Source: Sacculina carcini (lineage: Eukaryota > Arthropoda > Thecostraca > Sacculinidae). Taken from it: a stretch of DNA of 64,000 nucleotides. The stretch lies in assembly GCA_916048095.2 (NCBI GenBank), contig OU696596.1, positions 3,707,195 to 3,771,194 of the forward strand, in the 5' to 3' direction. Under the pieces are notes generated by a model. The model made no database searches. It had not been told where the DNA came from and saw nothing but the letters and a program-made list of their open reading frames with translations. Below, one piece after another: positions 31,374-43,673 of this stretch. The first letter of the stretch is position 1, and each line of letters begins with the position of its first letter. The translations under genes were made by a program, and so were the position numbers.

Positions 31374-32435
31374 ATGAGCGGGCGTACCGTGAATTATATT
31401 AAAAAATCTGACTCCAAAGACAAACAAATTCAAATAGTGGCTGCACATTCGTCGGGCGGTGACTGGAGGCAGCTGGCTAGAACGTTGGGAGTCGCCAAAT
31501 CAACTGCTTATCGCTGGATATCTAATGAAGACCATGAAGACTCTCGTGGAGGCTCAAGGCAAAGGAAAATACATGAGGACCACATAAAGTGTATGGAAGA
31601 TTGTGTGGAGGAAAACCCGCGTATTACGCTAAAAGAAATAACGGAGAAAATTCGCCAGCAATTCAACGTACAAGGTTCTAAGGAGTGTATTCGCCGTCAG
31701 CTTGAAAAGATGCTCTTCACAATCAAGCAAATGCGATTTGAACCTGAAAGGGCAAACTCAATACAAAACAAGCAGAAACGAGCAGAATATGCAAGGAGAT
31801 TGTTGGAACTGCAATCCAACATGCTCCCCGTCATATATATGGACGAAACCAACTTCAATATGTTTATTTCGCGCAATTACGGTCGATCAAGAGCCGGGTC
31901 ACGATGCACGACCGTCGCAGCTGGTAGTCGTGGAGCAAATGTACATGTTATTGGCTGCATAACCAATCAAGGGCTTCTTCATCATCAAATCCGCCGAGGA
32001 TCGCACAAAATCAATGATGCGAACGAGCTTGTGCGCCAATGTCTCCAGGCGGCAAAAATAACGTTTGGCGGACCCGTGGTGCTTGTGGTTGATAATGCAC
32101 CATGCCACAATCAAATTGAGCTAGTGTTCGCCGAGGACGAGTACAAATCTCATCATTTTCTACGTCTGGCTCCATACAGCCCGATGATGAATGCCATCGA
32201 GATGGTGTGGTCCCAATTGAAGAGCGAGGTGAAAAGAAAACTAACCGACCAGCTGCCAACAATTTTGACTAGCAGAAATTATGCCATTTCGCAAGCAGAA
32301 CAAAGATTATCGGCATTGGAGGCGATAATTTCGGAGAGTTTAGGAAATGTGAGCGCACAAAATTGCGCCCGCTGTATTGCACACGTTCAACAACATCTCT
32401 CGTCTGCACTGGAGATGCGAAATGTGTTGTTTTAA
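31374..32435 (+). CDS. DDE transposase, Tc1/mariner-IS630 superfamily (copy 1)
   Basis: 353 residues from the first ATG (a longer frame begins at a TTG and is less likely). The N-terminus has a helix-turn-helix of the homeodomain-like type around residues 30-60 (LARTLGVAKSTAYRWISN), for binding the iterated ends. The catalytic triad is D157 in YMDETNF, D240 in VVDNAPCH and E276 in MNAIEMVW. Between D240 and E276 there are 35 residues, so by my count the signature is DD35E, not the usual Tc1 DD34E. The APYSPMMNAIE box corresponds to the SPDLNPIE box of relatives. The frame is intact and identical in both copies, so the enzyme may be active. Subfamily within Tc1/mariner is not resolved. Confidence 0.9.
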   Translation: MSGRTVNYIKKSDSKDKQIQIVAAHSSGGDWRQLARTLGVAKSTAYRWISNEDHEDSRGGSRQRKIHEDHIKCMEDCVEENPRITLKEITEKIRQQFNVQGSKECIRRQLEKMLFTIKQMRFEPERANSIQNKQKRAEYARRLLELQSNMLPVIYMDETNFNMFISRNYGRSRAGSRCTTVAAGSRGANVHVIGCITNQGLLHHQIRRGSHKINDANELVRQCLQAAKITFGGPVVLVVDNAPCHNQIELVFAEDEYKSHHFLRLAPYSPMMNAIEMVWSQLKSEVKRKLTDQLPTILTSRNYAISQAEQRLSALEAIISESLGNVSAQNCARCIAHVQQHLSSALEMRNVLF

Positions 32436-33109
32436 TGCACCATGTACATAGATAAACTTGTTGTGTTTGTTTGAATAAATGAAAAAATGTATCTTAATTT
32501 GTCTCTCGTAATGATTTACAGAAAACAATCGCAGTATTAGTCAGAGCTGCAACTGCAAAGTCTTAAAGTCTTGAATGCAGTGACTATTAATTTCAACTTA
32601 TAATTTCAACTTGCATATTCTTACTTTGTTCCCTTTCATATATCATTCAACATGGAGTTAGCTCGCAAAAGAGAGGAAATTTCAACTTAGCATGCTCATA
32701 GTTAAGTATATAGTTAAAGTTATAATTGTTTTGTCAACAAATATCCGTATACTTGTAGTGTTATGGGTGATTTATTCCTATACATTTGTTTACTCTTATA
32801 TTATGATTTATTCTTATGCAGTTATTGCTATTTGAATGAATTTTTGAAGCATATAAAATATTCCTCTACCACACAAAACAATTATTTGCTAATAAGTGCG
32901 CTAAATTGTAATCCAGATACTTAATACTGAACGCTTAAGGTTATTCTACTGGAGCTCAATTAGCTAATTCAAATTACTTTAACTTCATTGCTAAATGTAA
33001 AAAATAATGCACAGATTTGTCATGATTATTGTATTTATTAGTTTTTATGTTTTAATACATTTTTTGTTCTTAATTAATTAAAATTATGCAAGTAAAGTCA
33101 TAAAGAACA

Positions 33110-33220
33110 CGGTCTCATTTTGAAGTTGACTATTCTCATTTTGAAGTTGACTATTCTCATTTTGAAGTTGATTGTTCCCATTTTGAAGTTGATTAGTCCC
33201 ATTTTGAAGTTGAAATGGTA
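33110..33220. repeat. Right terminal iteron block
   Basis: Five 24-bp iterons in inverted orientation relative to the left block, ending GTTGAAATGGTA. Two degenerate TTTCAACTT words also occur inside at 32590-32690. Confidence 0.8.
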
Positions 33221-33222
33221 TA

Positions 33223-33864
33223 GATCTTGTTGAAGTGGAAACATGATGCAATGATATTCAGTGTCCACAACCAGCCAAATGAAACAATTAATCATGCATC
33301 AAATTGCTAGTATTTAGTATACAAAAAATAATGCATACATTAGAGTAAGCATTGCTTAACCATACCTTGTGGAGCTGAAAATTCGGTAACGAAGAATGAA
33401 CACGTTGTTAGTTCATACCTAATACAATATGATAATGAAAGTTGGCCAATACAGTGGTTCACTAGGACAACAAGGTAGTGAAATAATCATCAGTGGTTGG
33501 TATTTTTACGATATTGTGACAATATGATGGCGCTATTTAATTTTACTTTCTATTTTATTTTAATTTTTTTTCTATTTCTCAACAACTAAATATCACACAT
33601 CTAAATAAATTATACCATCATACTGGAAATTTTGTTTTCTACAACACCGTATAAATTTTAATTTACACATTAATAGAACATTCAATAGAACATTTTATAA
33701 TCATGGTAAGAATCATGGATAAAATATTTACATAATTATAATGTACTCACCGTAACCATAACCATTCCCTTCAATACGTCAACGATACATGATGAGCACA
33801 TACAAATATAATATCAGAAATGAGATTGACCAACATTTGCCTGTGTAAAATTTTCGGATCTACT
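33223..33864 (+). repeat. Module D, right of the transposon, and joint
   Basis: Resumes at GATCTTGTTGAAGTGG and runs through the ACACCGTATAAATTTTA tail and the AT-rich joint to the fold-back element. No gene. Confidence 0.65.
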
Positions 33865-34188
33865 ACCCTTTTAGCCAACGAACCATTTTGGCCAAACACT
33901 CAGCGGACGAAATACGATGCGATCAATATCGACATTGTCTAACCAAACCTAACCAAACCTAACCAAGGCTATTCTAACGATTTGTTTGTGTTCAAAAATT
34001 TCAAAGCCACTGAACTACGTACAGCTGAGTAAAGATTGGCCAAGATGATCACTCGCTTAACTTTCAGTCACTAGATACACCAGTGTCAGATGCACTCGTA
34101 ATATGTAAAATTTTAGCCAATGTCGATATTCATCGCATCGTATTTCTATCGCCGAGCGATGGCCAAAATGTTCGTTGGCTAAAACGGT
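33865..34188. mobile_element. Fold-back element, copy 3
   Basis: Inverted arms as in 2563-3004 with the short AACCA core. Identical by eye to 43350-43673. Confidence 0.65.
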
Positions 34189-34635
34189 CGTAACCCCACT
34201 GTGTGTATGCGCTGTTAATGTTGATCGTGTGTGTTGGACCTGCGTCACCTGAACAGGTTTCGTGAGTGTTACGTGAGTTACGTGGTCACGACGGTTAGGA
34301 CGTTGTTTTCATTGCTGTTCCATTGCTATTTACATCTGGCTAACTCTTATTGCGAATTGGATATTACAAGTGCCTCAAATAGACATCACGTTTTTGAACT
34401 ATTAAACATGCCATTGTGCCACCCAGATAGACAGGTGCAAGAATTCGCAACAAAATTGCAAATTTCCAAGTGAAATGTAAAACATGCTGGATCACAATTG
34501 CAACTACAATAGATGTATAGGTTCGTAGAAATATTTTCTAGTAGACGCAGAAATTGAATGACGGCCTGTTTGCGTAAAATTATACGTAGACAATTCATTT
34601 GTTAGCAAGTCATATTGACATATTATCTACTAGAT
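34189..34635 (+). repeat. Module C
   Basis: Module C with its GTG-started 80-codon frame at 34231, followed by the stretch that contains the hAT target. Confidence 0.6.
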
Positions 34636-34896
34636 GAGTGGTTCTTAACCTGTGTGGGCAATTTCCTACTGGTGGGAAATGGAAGATTTGCCAAGTGGGA
34701 AGCTAAAGGTCGGACAAAAGGAGAAATGTGTGTTTTTAACAATTCAAATTCGTATATTTTTGTGTCTAATGACCTCTTGACATTTCCTTTGATGTAACTA
34801 CTGACTTTACTGAATTTATTAGCGCTGTTGTGTGGACAATGAAGAGATGACTAATTAAGGAATGGGGAATCAGAGAAACTAGGTTAAGAACCACTG
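34636..34896. mobile_element. 261-bp hAT MITE, copy 2
   Basis: Same ends and target duplication as 27343-27603. Confidence 0.75.
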
Positions 34897-36474
34897 TGCT
34901 AGATGATATTATCACTTCGTGTGTTTCGTCCACTGGTCTCAATGCTGCATCTTCCGCGAAAACATAATCCAACATAAAAATATATCTGATGTGCTACACC
35001 GCTCTTTCTTATGTGCGCGCTCTGAACGAGCTATCGCGTAACAAAACTATCTGTTTATATCTGCTTTCACACTCGTAATAGTAACTTTCAGGTTTTTCAA
35101 AACTTATCTATTCTTCTATATCATCTATATTTGTCATTCTGAGTTATGTAGGATATTGATCAGTGAGTTATTTAAATATTTAAAAACTCAATATAAATAT
35201 TTGAAATCCAACGACTTCTAAGACTGTTTTTTAAGTCAATTAATCTTTCTTTTGTTTCAGTTTATATATTTGAATTTTCATATTTTGCTTCTGAATGTGA
35301 TTGAAAATCAGGGTTCGCAGCCATAGTTGCTTTGAAATCTTCCTGCTGAGTTCTCTCATCACATTCTTTTTCTTCAATTTTCAGTTCAGTTTGTATATGA
35401 TTTAATTTAATTTAACTTTAACTTTGTCTATAAATATAAGTGCTGTCCATGGATATATGTACTATTTTCTGCTTCATAACCTAAGCATAACCTAACCTAA
35501 CCTAACCTAACCTAGTGAAATAATCATAGGTGGTTGGTATTTGTACGATATAGTGACAATATGATGGCGCTATTTTGTTGTTGCTGTTGCTATGAATTAG
35601 TTAGACCAGATTCTCACCTTGGCGTGATGCCGTTGCTGTCCACAAAACAATCAATCAATCATCAATCACAAACACACACGCACACATACACACTAAACTA
35701 GGACAACATATATATATATATATATAAATATAAGTGCTGTCCATGGATATATGTACTATTTTCTGCTTCATATCTGTTTTGTTGATATGGCGGGCTGAAC
35801 ATTTTAGCCCCGCCCCCATGGCTATCGGCCGGTTTTCCCGTTTTCCGTCAGCGCCCACCCCTTTCCACGCACTGAGGTGCCAACTAATTCTGTGTTGCTC
35901 TCATACTCTGTCTTTGTTGTCGCCCATTGGACATTTTGCTTTGCGATATGTGTTTAACAATGAGCTCTCAATAAATTGTTCTCACATGTGTTTTATAGTG
36001 TATATTGTGTTTATAGTGTGTTTTATAGTGTTTTATAGTGTTTTATGGACAACAAGGAAGTGAAATAATCATAGGTGGTTGGTATTTGTACGATATAGTG
36101 ACAATATGATGGCGCTATTTTGTTGTTGCTGTTGCTATGAATTAGTTAGACCAGATTCTCACCTTGGTATCCCGATGCTGTCCACAAAACAATCAATCAA
36201 TCATCAATCACAAACACACACGCACACATACACACTAAACTAGGACTACAAGGCAGTGAAATATTCAAGTCTTAGTTTAATGATTTTTTATTTTGACAAA
36301 ATATTTTCCCTCAGCCCGCCTCATATTTAAGTGTACACGGGGCCCGTTTTTTTGGGTCACCCTGTATTCACAATACTACATTCCAATGGAGGTGTGTGTA
36401 TGTGCTAGTGTATGTGTGTGTGTGTGTGTATGTGCTAGTGTATGTGTGTGTGTATGTGTGTGTGTGTGTGTGTT

Positions 36475-36521
<47 letters not shown>

Positions 36522-36537
36522 CTGTGTTGGATCTACT
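34897..36537. other. Noncoding stretch with short AACCT array, local duplication and GT tracts
   Basis: No gene seen. It contains a small AACCT array (35485-35515) and a direct duplication of about 180 bases (35517-35697 and 36057-36242). The 360 bases between them include a TA tract, CAAT repeats and a possible solo LTR (about 35784-35982, TG...CA, with AATAAA near its end). An interrupted GT tract (36392-36520) follows. The solo-LTR idea rests only on end form. Confidence 0.35.
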
Positions 36538-36590
36538 ACCGTTTTAGCCAACGAACCATTTTGGCCAAACGCTCAGCGGACGAAATACGC
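36538..36590 (+). mobile_element. Fold-back element, isolated left arm
   Basis: ACCGTTTTAGCC to GACGAAATACG only; the element is broken here by the LINE fragment. The same break is in unit 2 (46017-46069). Confidence 0.55.
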
Positions 36591-36657
36591 TTGATGAATT
36601 CTTGATATCTGGTCCTGTCATTCTTTATCTGGTTTGAAACACTATTATTCTATGGTC

Positions 36658-37276
36658 GACATTTGTCATTTTAACATCTACCAATGACGCCCACAAATGG
36701 TGGTCAACGTTGAAATCGTCAGTGTTTGGACATGACCTGTCCGTCCCTCCTTTATTTTCAGCGAACGGTGAGCTCAAAAGCAGCCCAACAGAGAAGGCAG
36801 AGTTGATTATGGATTTCTTCAATACCAAGCAATGTCAAGGGTCCATTCCGTCTGACGATTCATCTGTCTTCGCCCCGAAAATCAAAGACATTGCCTTCCG
36901 ATCAAAAGAAGTGGCCAATCTCATGAAAGATCTTGATGTCCACGGAGGAACAGACCCTCTGAATATGTTTCCGCTGTTTTTCAATAACACGGCAGATACT
37001 CTAGTTCCGAAGCTCAGTGCTGTTTTCAGGCGCTTGATAAAGACTGGTTCGTTTCCATCCTGTTGGTGGGTTGCGAATATCACGCCCATACCAAAAGGAA
37101 CCAATTCAGCTGATGTTGCAAACTACCGGCCGATATCAATTACGCCGATTCTGTCCAAAATATTCGAGCACTTGATATCTTCCAGACTGTCCAAGTACCT
37201 GGAGAGCAACAATCTGCTGTCGGGAAACCAATTTGCATACCGCAAAACGCAATTTGCATACCGAGGTCATACATAG
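36658..37276 (+). pseudogene. Non-LTR RT fragment, copy 1
   Basis: About 205 residues covering the linker and the first RT motifs of a LINE ORF2: WWSTLKSSVFG, a VANITPIPKG block, the NYRPISITPILSKIFE block and NQFAYRK. It ends at motif A, so palm and catalytic residues are missing. The end contains a small tandem repeat (QFAYRKTQFAYRG). The fragment lies inside the tandem unit and has a near-identical twin at 46127-46745. Confidence 0.75.
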
Positions 37277-37815
37277 CGCCATTATTAAATAGAGATCTGA
37301 CATTGGTAAAATGAATTCACGAGCAGCCCCTCGGTATCCTGGGGAATCGTGGTACTTTTATACGCTAATTTATGATAAATTTCAATATCATGCGCGAGTC
37401 GCTGTTAATGTTGATCGTGTGTGTTGGACCTGCGTCACCTGAACTGGTTTCGAGAGTGTTACGTGAGTTACGTGGTCACGACGGTTAGGACGTTGTTTTC
37501 ATTGTTATTTACATCTGGCTAACTCTTATTGCGGCTTGGATCTTACAAGTGCCTCAAATAGACATCACGTTTTTTGAACTTTCAAACATGCCATTGTGCC
37601 ACCCAGATAGACAGGTGCAAGAATTCGCAGCAAAGTTGCAAATTTCCAAGTGAAATGTAAAGCATGCTGGATCACAATTGCGATTACAATAGATGTATAG
37701 GTTCTTAGAAATATTTCCTAGTAGACACAGGCATTGAATGACGGCCTGTTTATGTAAAATTATACGTAGACAATTCATTTGTTTGCCAGTAATATTGACA
37801 TATTATCTACTAGAT
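37277..37815 (+). repeat. Module G piece and module C
   Basis: Module G (to 37400), then a module C copy with a 12-base loss, then the hAT target stretch. Confidence 0.55.
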
Positions 37816-38076
37816 GAGTGGTTCTTAACCTGTGTGGGCAATTTCCTACTGGTGGGAAATGGAAGATTTGCCAAGTGGGAAGCTAAAGGTCGGACAAAAG
37901 GAGAAATGTGTGTTTTTATCTATTCAAATTCGTTTATTTTTGTGTCTAATGACCTCTTGACATTTGCTTTGATGTAACTACTGACTTTACTGAATTTATA
38001 AGTGCTGGTGTGTGGACAATGAAGATATGACTCATTAAGGAATGGGGAATCAGAGAAAAAAGGTTAAGAACCACAG
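37816..38076. mobile_element. 261-bp hAT MITE, copy 3
   Basis: Same ends; the right end reads CCACAG. Confidence 0.7.
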
Positions 38077-38532
38077 TGCTAGATGATATTATCACTTCGT
38101 GTGTTTCGTCCACTGGTCTCAACGCTGCATCTTCCGCGAAAACACAATCCTGTATACTGGATAACCCCCAAACCATTTATGTTGTGTGATTGTGTTTTGT
38201 TTACGAGAGTGTGTGAGTGAGTTGGAGCGCATAAGGTCGTGCAGTGCGATTCGTTTTAATGTGTGTATGCGTGCGTGTGTGTGTGTTTTTCGTGTGTGTT
38301 TCATGGCTGTCCTGCGCAGTGCGTTTACTTGTGTGTTCGCTGTATCTTCTGTTACCTTATGGATGTTGGTGCTTGTGAGTGTGTGTGCGGCAGTGATCGG
38401 GTGTTGTGTGGATATGTGACGGTGTGTGTGTGGGGAGTAGGATTGAAATGTATATGTACTTGTCTGTTTTGTGTGTGTGTATGTAGGTGAGTGTGTGTGT
38501 TCGTGGTTGTGTATGTTATGACTCTTGTGCTT

Positions 38533-38569
<37 letters not shown>

Positions 38570-38590
38570 CTTACTAGTTGTCTTCGCAGG
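38077..38590 (+). repeat. GT-rich segment at the unit junction
   Basis: Equivalent to 27604-28138, but 24 or so bases around the Mutator-like target are deleted (GTGTGTGCGGCAGTG). Unit 2 starts inside it at 38371. Confidence 0.6.
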
Positions 38591-38596
38591 AATGAG

Positions 38597-38859
38597 TCAG
38601 AGGCTCGTGACTACCGCCTTCCAGTTGTCATATGTCTTCTTAAACAGTTGTGTCGTTGGCTGTTGTACTATGTCGCTTGGCAACCTATTCCATCTATCTA
38701 CTGCTCTATCTGGGAAACTATATTTTTGGATGTCCTTTTTAATCCTGCGTTTTTGTAGGCCAAAACTGTGATTCCTATTAGATTTTGAGAATTGAAACAA
38801 CTTCTGATTTTCCATTTTATCCTTCCCTGTAAGACATCTATAAACTGAGTTTAAAACCC

Positions 38860-38863
<4 letters not shown>
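38597..38863 (-). pseudogene. LINE RT C-terminal fragment, copy 3
   Basis: Same sequence as 29100-29366. The following GT tract is shorter than in unit 1. Confidence 0.75.
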
Positions 38864-38923
<60 letters not shown>

Positions 38924-39905
38924 GTGAGCGCTTTTGAGACCCTCGGGTGAAATGCGCGGTATAAATGTCTTAATGTAATGTAATGTGTGTGTGTATGTGT
39001 GTGTTTGTATGTGTGTGTGTGTGTGTGTGTGTACATTACACATCAAACAACGAGCATTTAGTAACACTTGCAACAGCTCCAACACTTGCTCGCACTTCAC
39101 TGCTCGTGTTCTGTATATTTTCTCTATATCGTCTGTATCGTTCAATTTAGACAATTGGAATCATTACGATTATAATTTTTACTGGGAACAAAATGAGATT
39201 CTTTATCCAAATTGTGTCTTGCAATTATTCTGATATACAGTAGCAAACCATAGTCATGAAAACTGAATGAAATCTCTCTTTAAGCTAAACGTAATGATAA
39301 TTATCAGCACCCGCACATAATACTATGGCTATTACTACTATCTCGTTCAGTACAATTTCTCGACCCAGTGATATTCAGCGGAGTAAAATAATGTTGTGAC
39401 ATATTCCTTAATGCAAGTTATAATGTCATATGCAGTTATATGTCATATCTTGCTATATGCAAGCTATTGATGTCATTATGCACAGTATTAACATCAATTT
39501 ACTAGTACTTGTATAAGTACTGGTATATTGATGTACTTATATTGTATATTGTATAGCACTAGTATATTTGTGTACCAGTATATTGATGTAATAGTATATT
39601 GATGTACTAGTATATTGATGTACTAGTATATTTATGTACTAGTAGTACTAGTATTTATGTATGTATTTATATGATATAAGTACTTGATATAGAGTAGCAA
39701 AAGCCACTAATTTGCCAACTAACTTGCCTCATAAATAATAAGTATCAATTATTAATCAGTAAATAACTTGCCTAATATCTAGAAAATGATAAATATCTAT
39801 CATTTTCCATCTTGCTAAAATTATCTGCTTATACCTGCTTCATGCACCTACAGTAAGAGTAACTTTCCGGTTTTTAACAACTTCTCTATTCTTCTATATC
39901 CATAC
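38864..39905 (+). repeat. GT tracts and module D in unit 2
   Basis: Counterpart of 29367-30420. Confidence 0.65.
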
Positions 39906-39907
39906 TA

Positions 39908-42705
39908 TACCATTTCAACTTCAAAATGAGAATAATCAACTTCAAAATGGGAACAGTCAACTTCAAAATGAGAATAATCAACTTCAAAATGAGAATAGTC
40001 AACTTCAAAATGAGACCAAGATGTTTATCGCAATATATCCAGTGAATTATTACTGAAAGTATTTTCATGACATTAGCTAAGCAAACCACAGTATAATACG
40101 AACACAAAAATATAAATAAATAAATAGATCGAAACAAAAATAAAGCATGTAAGTGTGGTACAAATACAACAATGAAATCTTATATATAATTGAGTTCCAG
40201 TAAACAATTGTGCGTATTTAAATATTGACTGCATATGTTTGAGATAAAGCACATTTTTGTGAATGAATTTTTGTTGAAATAGTATGAAAAAATTCACAAA
40301 TGTATGACAATCATTCTCCTCAGTTTCAGAGATACGTATATACGAACATGATAATAACTTTAAAACTGCATTTAAATACTCATAACACTGTTTTACAGTA
40401 TAAAATATTAATATCAAGCTTAATTATTATCTGAATCATAAATCTTATTATGAAATTTCAAGATATGATTAGTCAACTTCAAAATGAGAATAGTCAACTT
40501 CAAAATGAGAACAATCAACTTCAAAATGGGATAATCAACTTCAAAATGGGACTAATCAACTTCAAAATGAGACTGAAACATTGCGTTGAACTGAAAATAA
40601 TAAGCTGAAGACATTTTCGAATAATTTATTATGATTTTAATGTTTTTTCACGAAATAAAATCACCGAATAAATCACCCAACACTTGATTATTTTTAATAA
40701 ATTTGTCTAATAAGTGATATATTTGTGAAAAGTTATCGAGTTTCTGCTTCAGGCCGGTTATAGCTGGAATATTGAAGGCTGACGCTGTGTTTTCGTTTCC
40801 CGCATCACATATTTGCATTGCGTGTTTTGATATCACAGTTGTTTTTGAGCCAATTATAATGAGCGGGCGTACCGTGAATTATATTAAAAAATCTGACTCC
40901 AAAGACAAACAAATTCAAATAGTGGCTGCACATTCGTCGGGCGGTGACTGGAGGCAGCTGGCTAGAACGTTGGGAGTCGCCAAATCAACTGCTTATCGCT
41001 GGATATCTAATGAAGACCATGAAGACTCTCGTGGAGGCTCAAGGCAAAGGAAAATACATGAGGACCACATAAAGTGTATGGAAGATTGTGTGGAGGAAAA
41101 CCCGCGTATTACGCTAAAAGAAATAACGGAGAAAATTCGCCAGCAATTCAACGTACAAGGTTCTAAGGAGTGTATTCGCCGTCAGCTTGAAAAGATGCTC
41201 TTCACAATCAAGCAAATGCGATTTGAACCTGAAAGGGCAAACTCAATACAAAACAAGCAGAAACGAGCAGAATATGCAAGGAGATTGTTGGAACTGCAAT
41301 CCAACATGCTCCCCGTCATATATATGGACGAAACCAACTTCAATATGTTTATTTCGCGCAATTACGGTCGATCAAGAGCCGGGTCACGATGCACGACCGT
41401 CGCAGCTGGTAGTCGTGGAGCAAATGTACATGTTATTGGCTGCATAACCAATCAAGGGCTTCTTCATCATCAAATCCGCCGAGGATCGCACAAAATCAAT
41501 GATGCGAACGAGCTTGTGCGCCAATGTCTCCAGGCGGCAAAAATAACGTTTGGCGGACCCGTGGTGCTTGTGGTTGATAATGCACCATGCCACAATCAAA
41601 TTGAGCTAGTGTTCGCCGAGGACGAGTACAAATCTCATCATTTTCTACGTCTGGCTCCATACAGCCCGATGATGAATGCCATCGAGATGGTGTGGTCCCA
41701 ATTGAAGAGCGAGGTGAAAAGAAAACTAACCGACCAGCTGCCAACAATTTTGACTAGCAGAAATTATGCCATTTCGCAAGCAGAACAAAGATTATCGGCA
41801 TTGGAGGCGATAATTTCGGAGAGTTTAGGAAATGTGAGCGCACAAAATTGCGCCCGCTGTATTGCACACGTTCAACAACATCTCTCGTCTGCACTGGAGA
41901 TGCGAAATGTGTTGTTTTAATGCACCATGTACATAGATAAACTTGTTGTGTTTGTTTGAATAAATGAAAAAATGTATCTTAATTTGTCTCTCGTAATGAT
42001 TTACAGAAAACAATCGCAGTATTAGTCAGAGCTGCAACTGCAAAGTCTTAAAGTCTTGAATGCAGTGACTATTAATTTCAACTTATAATTTCAACTTGCA
42101 TATTCTTACTTTGTTCCCTTTCATATATCATTCAACATGGAGTTAGCTCGCAAAAGAGAGGAAATTTCAACTTAGCATGCTCATAGTTAAGTATATAGTT
42201 AAAGTTATAATTGTTTTGTCAACAAATATCCGTATACTTGTAGTGTTATGGGTGATTTATTCCTATACATTTGTTTACTCTTATATTATGATTTATTCTT
42301 ATGCAGTTATTGCTATTTGAATGAATTTTTGAAGCATATAAAATATTCCTCTACCACACAAAACAATTATTTGCTAATAAGTGCGCTAAATTGTAATCCA
42401 GATACTTAATACTGAACGCTTAAGGTTATTCTACTGGAGCTCAATTAGCTAATTCAAATTACTTTAACTTCATTGCTAAATGTAAAAAATAATGCACAGA
42501 TTTGTCATGATTATTGTATTTATTAGTTTTTATGTTTTAATACATTTTTTGTTCTTAATTAATTAAAATTATGCAAGTAAAGTCATAAAGAACACGGTCT
42601 CATTTTGAAGTTGACTATTCTCATTTTGAAGTTGACTATTCTCATTTTGAAGTTGATTGTTCCCATTTTGAAGTTGATTAGTCCCATTTTGAAGTTGAAA
42701 TGGTA
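39908..42705 (+). mobile_element. Tc1/mariner-IS630-type transposon, copy 2
   Basis: 2798 bases with TA at 39906-39907 and 42706-42707. Same iteron-built ends and internal block (40471-40577) as copy 1. It is flanked by the same host sequence, so it is a duplicate, not a second insertion. Confidence 0.92.
40859..41920 (+). CDS. DDE transposase, Tc1/mariner-IS630 superfamily (copy 2)
   Basis: 353 residues, identical in sequence to the protein at 31374-32435, with the same D157, D240, E276 triad and helix-turn-helix. Two intact identical copies in one array indicate that the duplication is recent and that this transposase could still be functional. Confidence 0.9.
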   Translation: MSGRTVNYIKKSDSKDKQIQIVAAHSSGGDWRQLARTLGVAKSTAYRWISNEDHEDSRGGSRQRKIHEDHIKCMEDCVEENPRITLKEITEKIRQQFNVQGSKECIRRQLEKMLFTIKQMRFEPERANSIQNKQKRAEYARRLLELQSNMLPVIYMDETNFNMFISRNYGRSRAGSRCTTVAAGSRGANVHVIGCITNQGLLHHQIRRGSHKINDANELVRQCLQAAKITFGGPVVLVVDNAPCHNQIELVFAEDEYKSHHFLRLAPYSPMMNAIEMVWSQLKSEVKRKLTDQLPTILTSRNYAISQAEQRLSALEAIISESLGNVSAQNCARCIAHVQQHLSSALEMRNVLF

Positions 42706-42707
42706 TA

Positions 42708-43349
42708 GATCTTGTTGAAGTGGAAACATGATGCAATGATATTCAGTGTCCACAACCAGCCAAATGAAACAATTAATCATGCATCAAATTGCTAGTATTT
42801 AGTATACAAAAAATAATGCATACATTAGAGTAAGCATTGCTTAACCATACCTTGTGGAGCTGAAAATTCGGTAACGAAGAATGAACACGTTGTTAGTTCA
42901 TACCTAATACAATATGATAATGAAAGTTGGCCAATACAGTGGTTCACTAGGACAACAAGGTAGTGAAATAATCATCAGTGGTTGGTATTTTTACGATATT
43001 GTGACAATATGATGGCGCTATTTAATTTTACTTTCTATTTTATTTTAATTTTTTTTCTATTTCTCAACAACTAAATATCACACATCTAAATAAATTATAC
43101 CATCATACTGGAAATTTTGTTTTCTACAACACCGTATAAATTTTAATTTACACATTAATAGAACATTCAATAGAACATTTTATAATCATGGTAAGAATCA
43201 TGGATAAAATATTTACATAATTATAATGTACTCACCGTAACCATAACCATTCCCTTCAATACGTCAACGATACATGATGAGCACATACAAATATAATATC
43301 AGAAATGAGATTGACCAACATTTGCCTGTGTAAAATTTTCGGATCTACT
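42708..43349 (+). repeat. Module D tail and joint in unit 2
   Basis: Counterpart of 33223-33864. Confidence 0.65.
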
Positions 43350-43673
43350 ACCCTTTTAGCCAACGAACCATTTTGGCCAAACACTCAGCGGACGAAATAC
43401 GATGCGATCAATATCGACATTGTCTAACCAAACCTAACCAAACCTAACCAAGGCTATTCTAACGATTTGTTTGTGTTCAAAAATTTCAAAGCCACTGAAC
43501 TACGTACAGCTGAGTAAAGATTGGCCAAGATGATCACTCGCTTAACTTTCAGTCACTAGATACACCAGTGTCAGATGCACTCGTAATATGTAAAATTTTA
43601 GCCAATGTCGATATTCATCGCATCGTATTTCTATCGCCGAGCGATGGCCAAAATGTTCGTTGGCTAAAACGGT
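43350..43673. mobile_element. Fold-back element, copy 4
   Basis: Counterpart of 33865-34188. Confidence 0.65.

Larger units (their letters stand above)
30423..33220 (+). mobile_element. Tc1/mariner-IS630-type transposon, copy 1
   Basis: 2798 bases, flanked by TA at 30421-30422 and 33221-33222. The empty site reads CCATACTAGATCTTG in other module D copies (17210, 25926, 56298, 59538). The ends are perfect inverted repeats beginning TACCATTTCAACTTCAAAAT. They continue as about 110-bp imperfect inverted repeats composed of five 24-bp iterons. One transposase gene lies inside, on the plus strand. Copy 2 at 39908-42705 has the same length and was made by duplication of the host segment. Confidence 0.92.
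28876..38370 (+). repeat. Tandem unit 1 of about 9.5 kb
   Basis: Starts at TGCTTGTGAGTGTG and is followed directly by a second unit at 38371. Up to 37391 it is nearly identical to the second unit (offset 9485 over most of it). Only isolated differences are seen, for example T34808 against C44293, plus microsatellite length changes. In order it contains an RT C-terminal fragment, module D split by a Tc1/mariner element, a fold-back element, module C, a hAT MITE, an RT fragment, and again module C and the MITE. Confidence 0.9.

Noticed and set aside
35784..35982. Solo LTR
   Set aside because: TG...CA ends and an AATAAA are suggestive, but no convincing target duplication or internal partner is visible, so it is only mentioned within the noncoding stretch.
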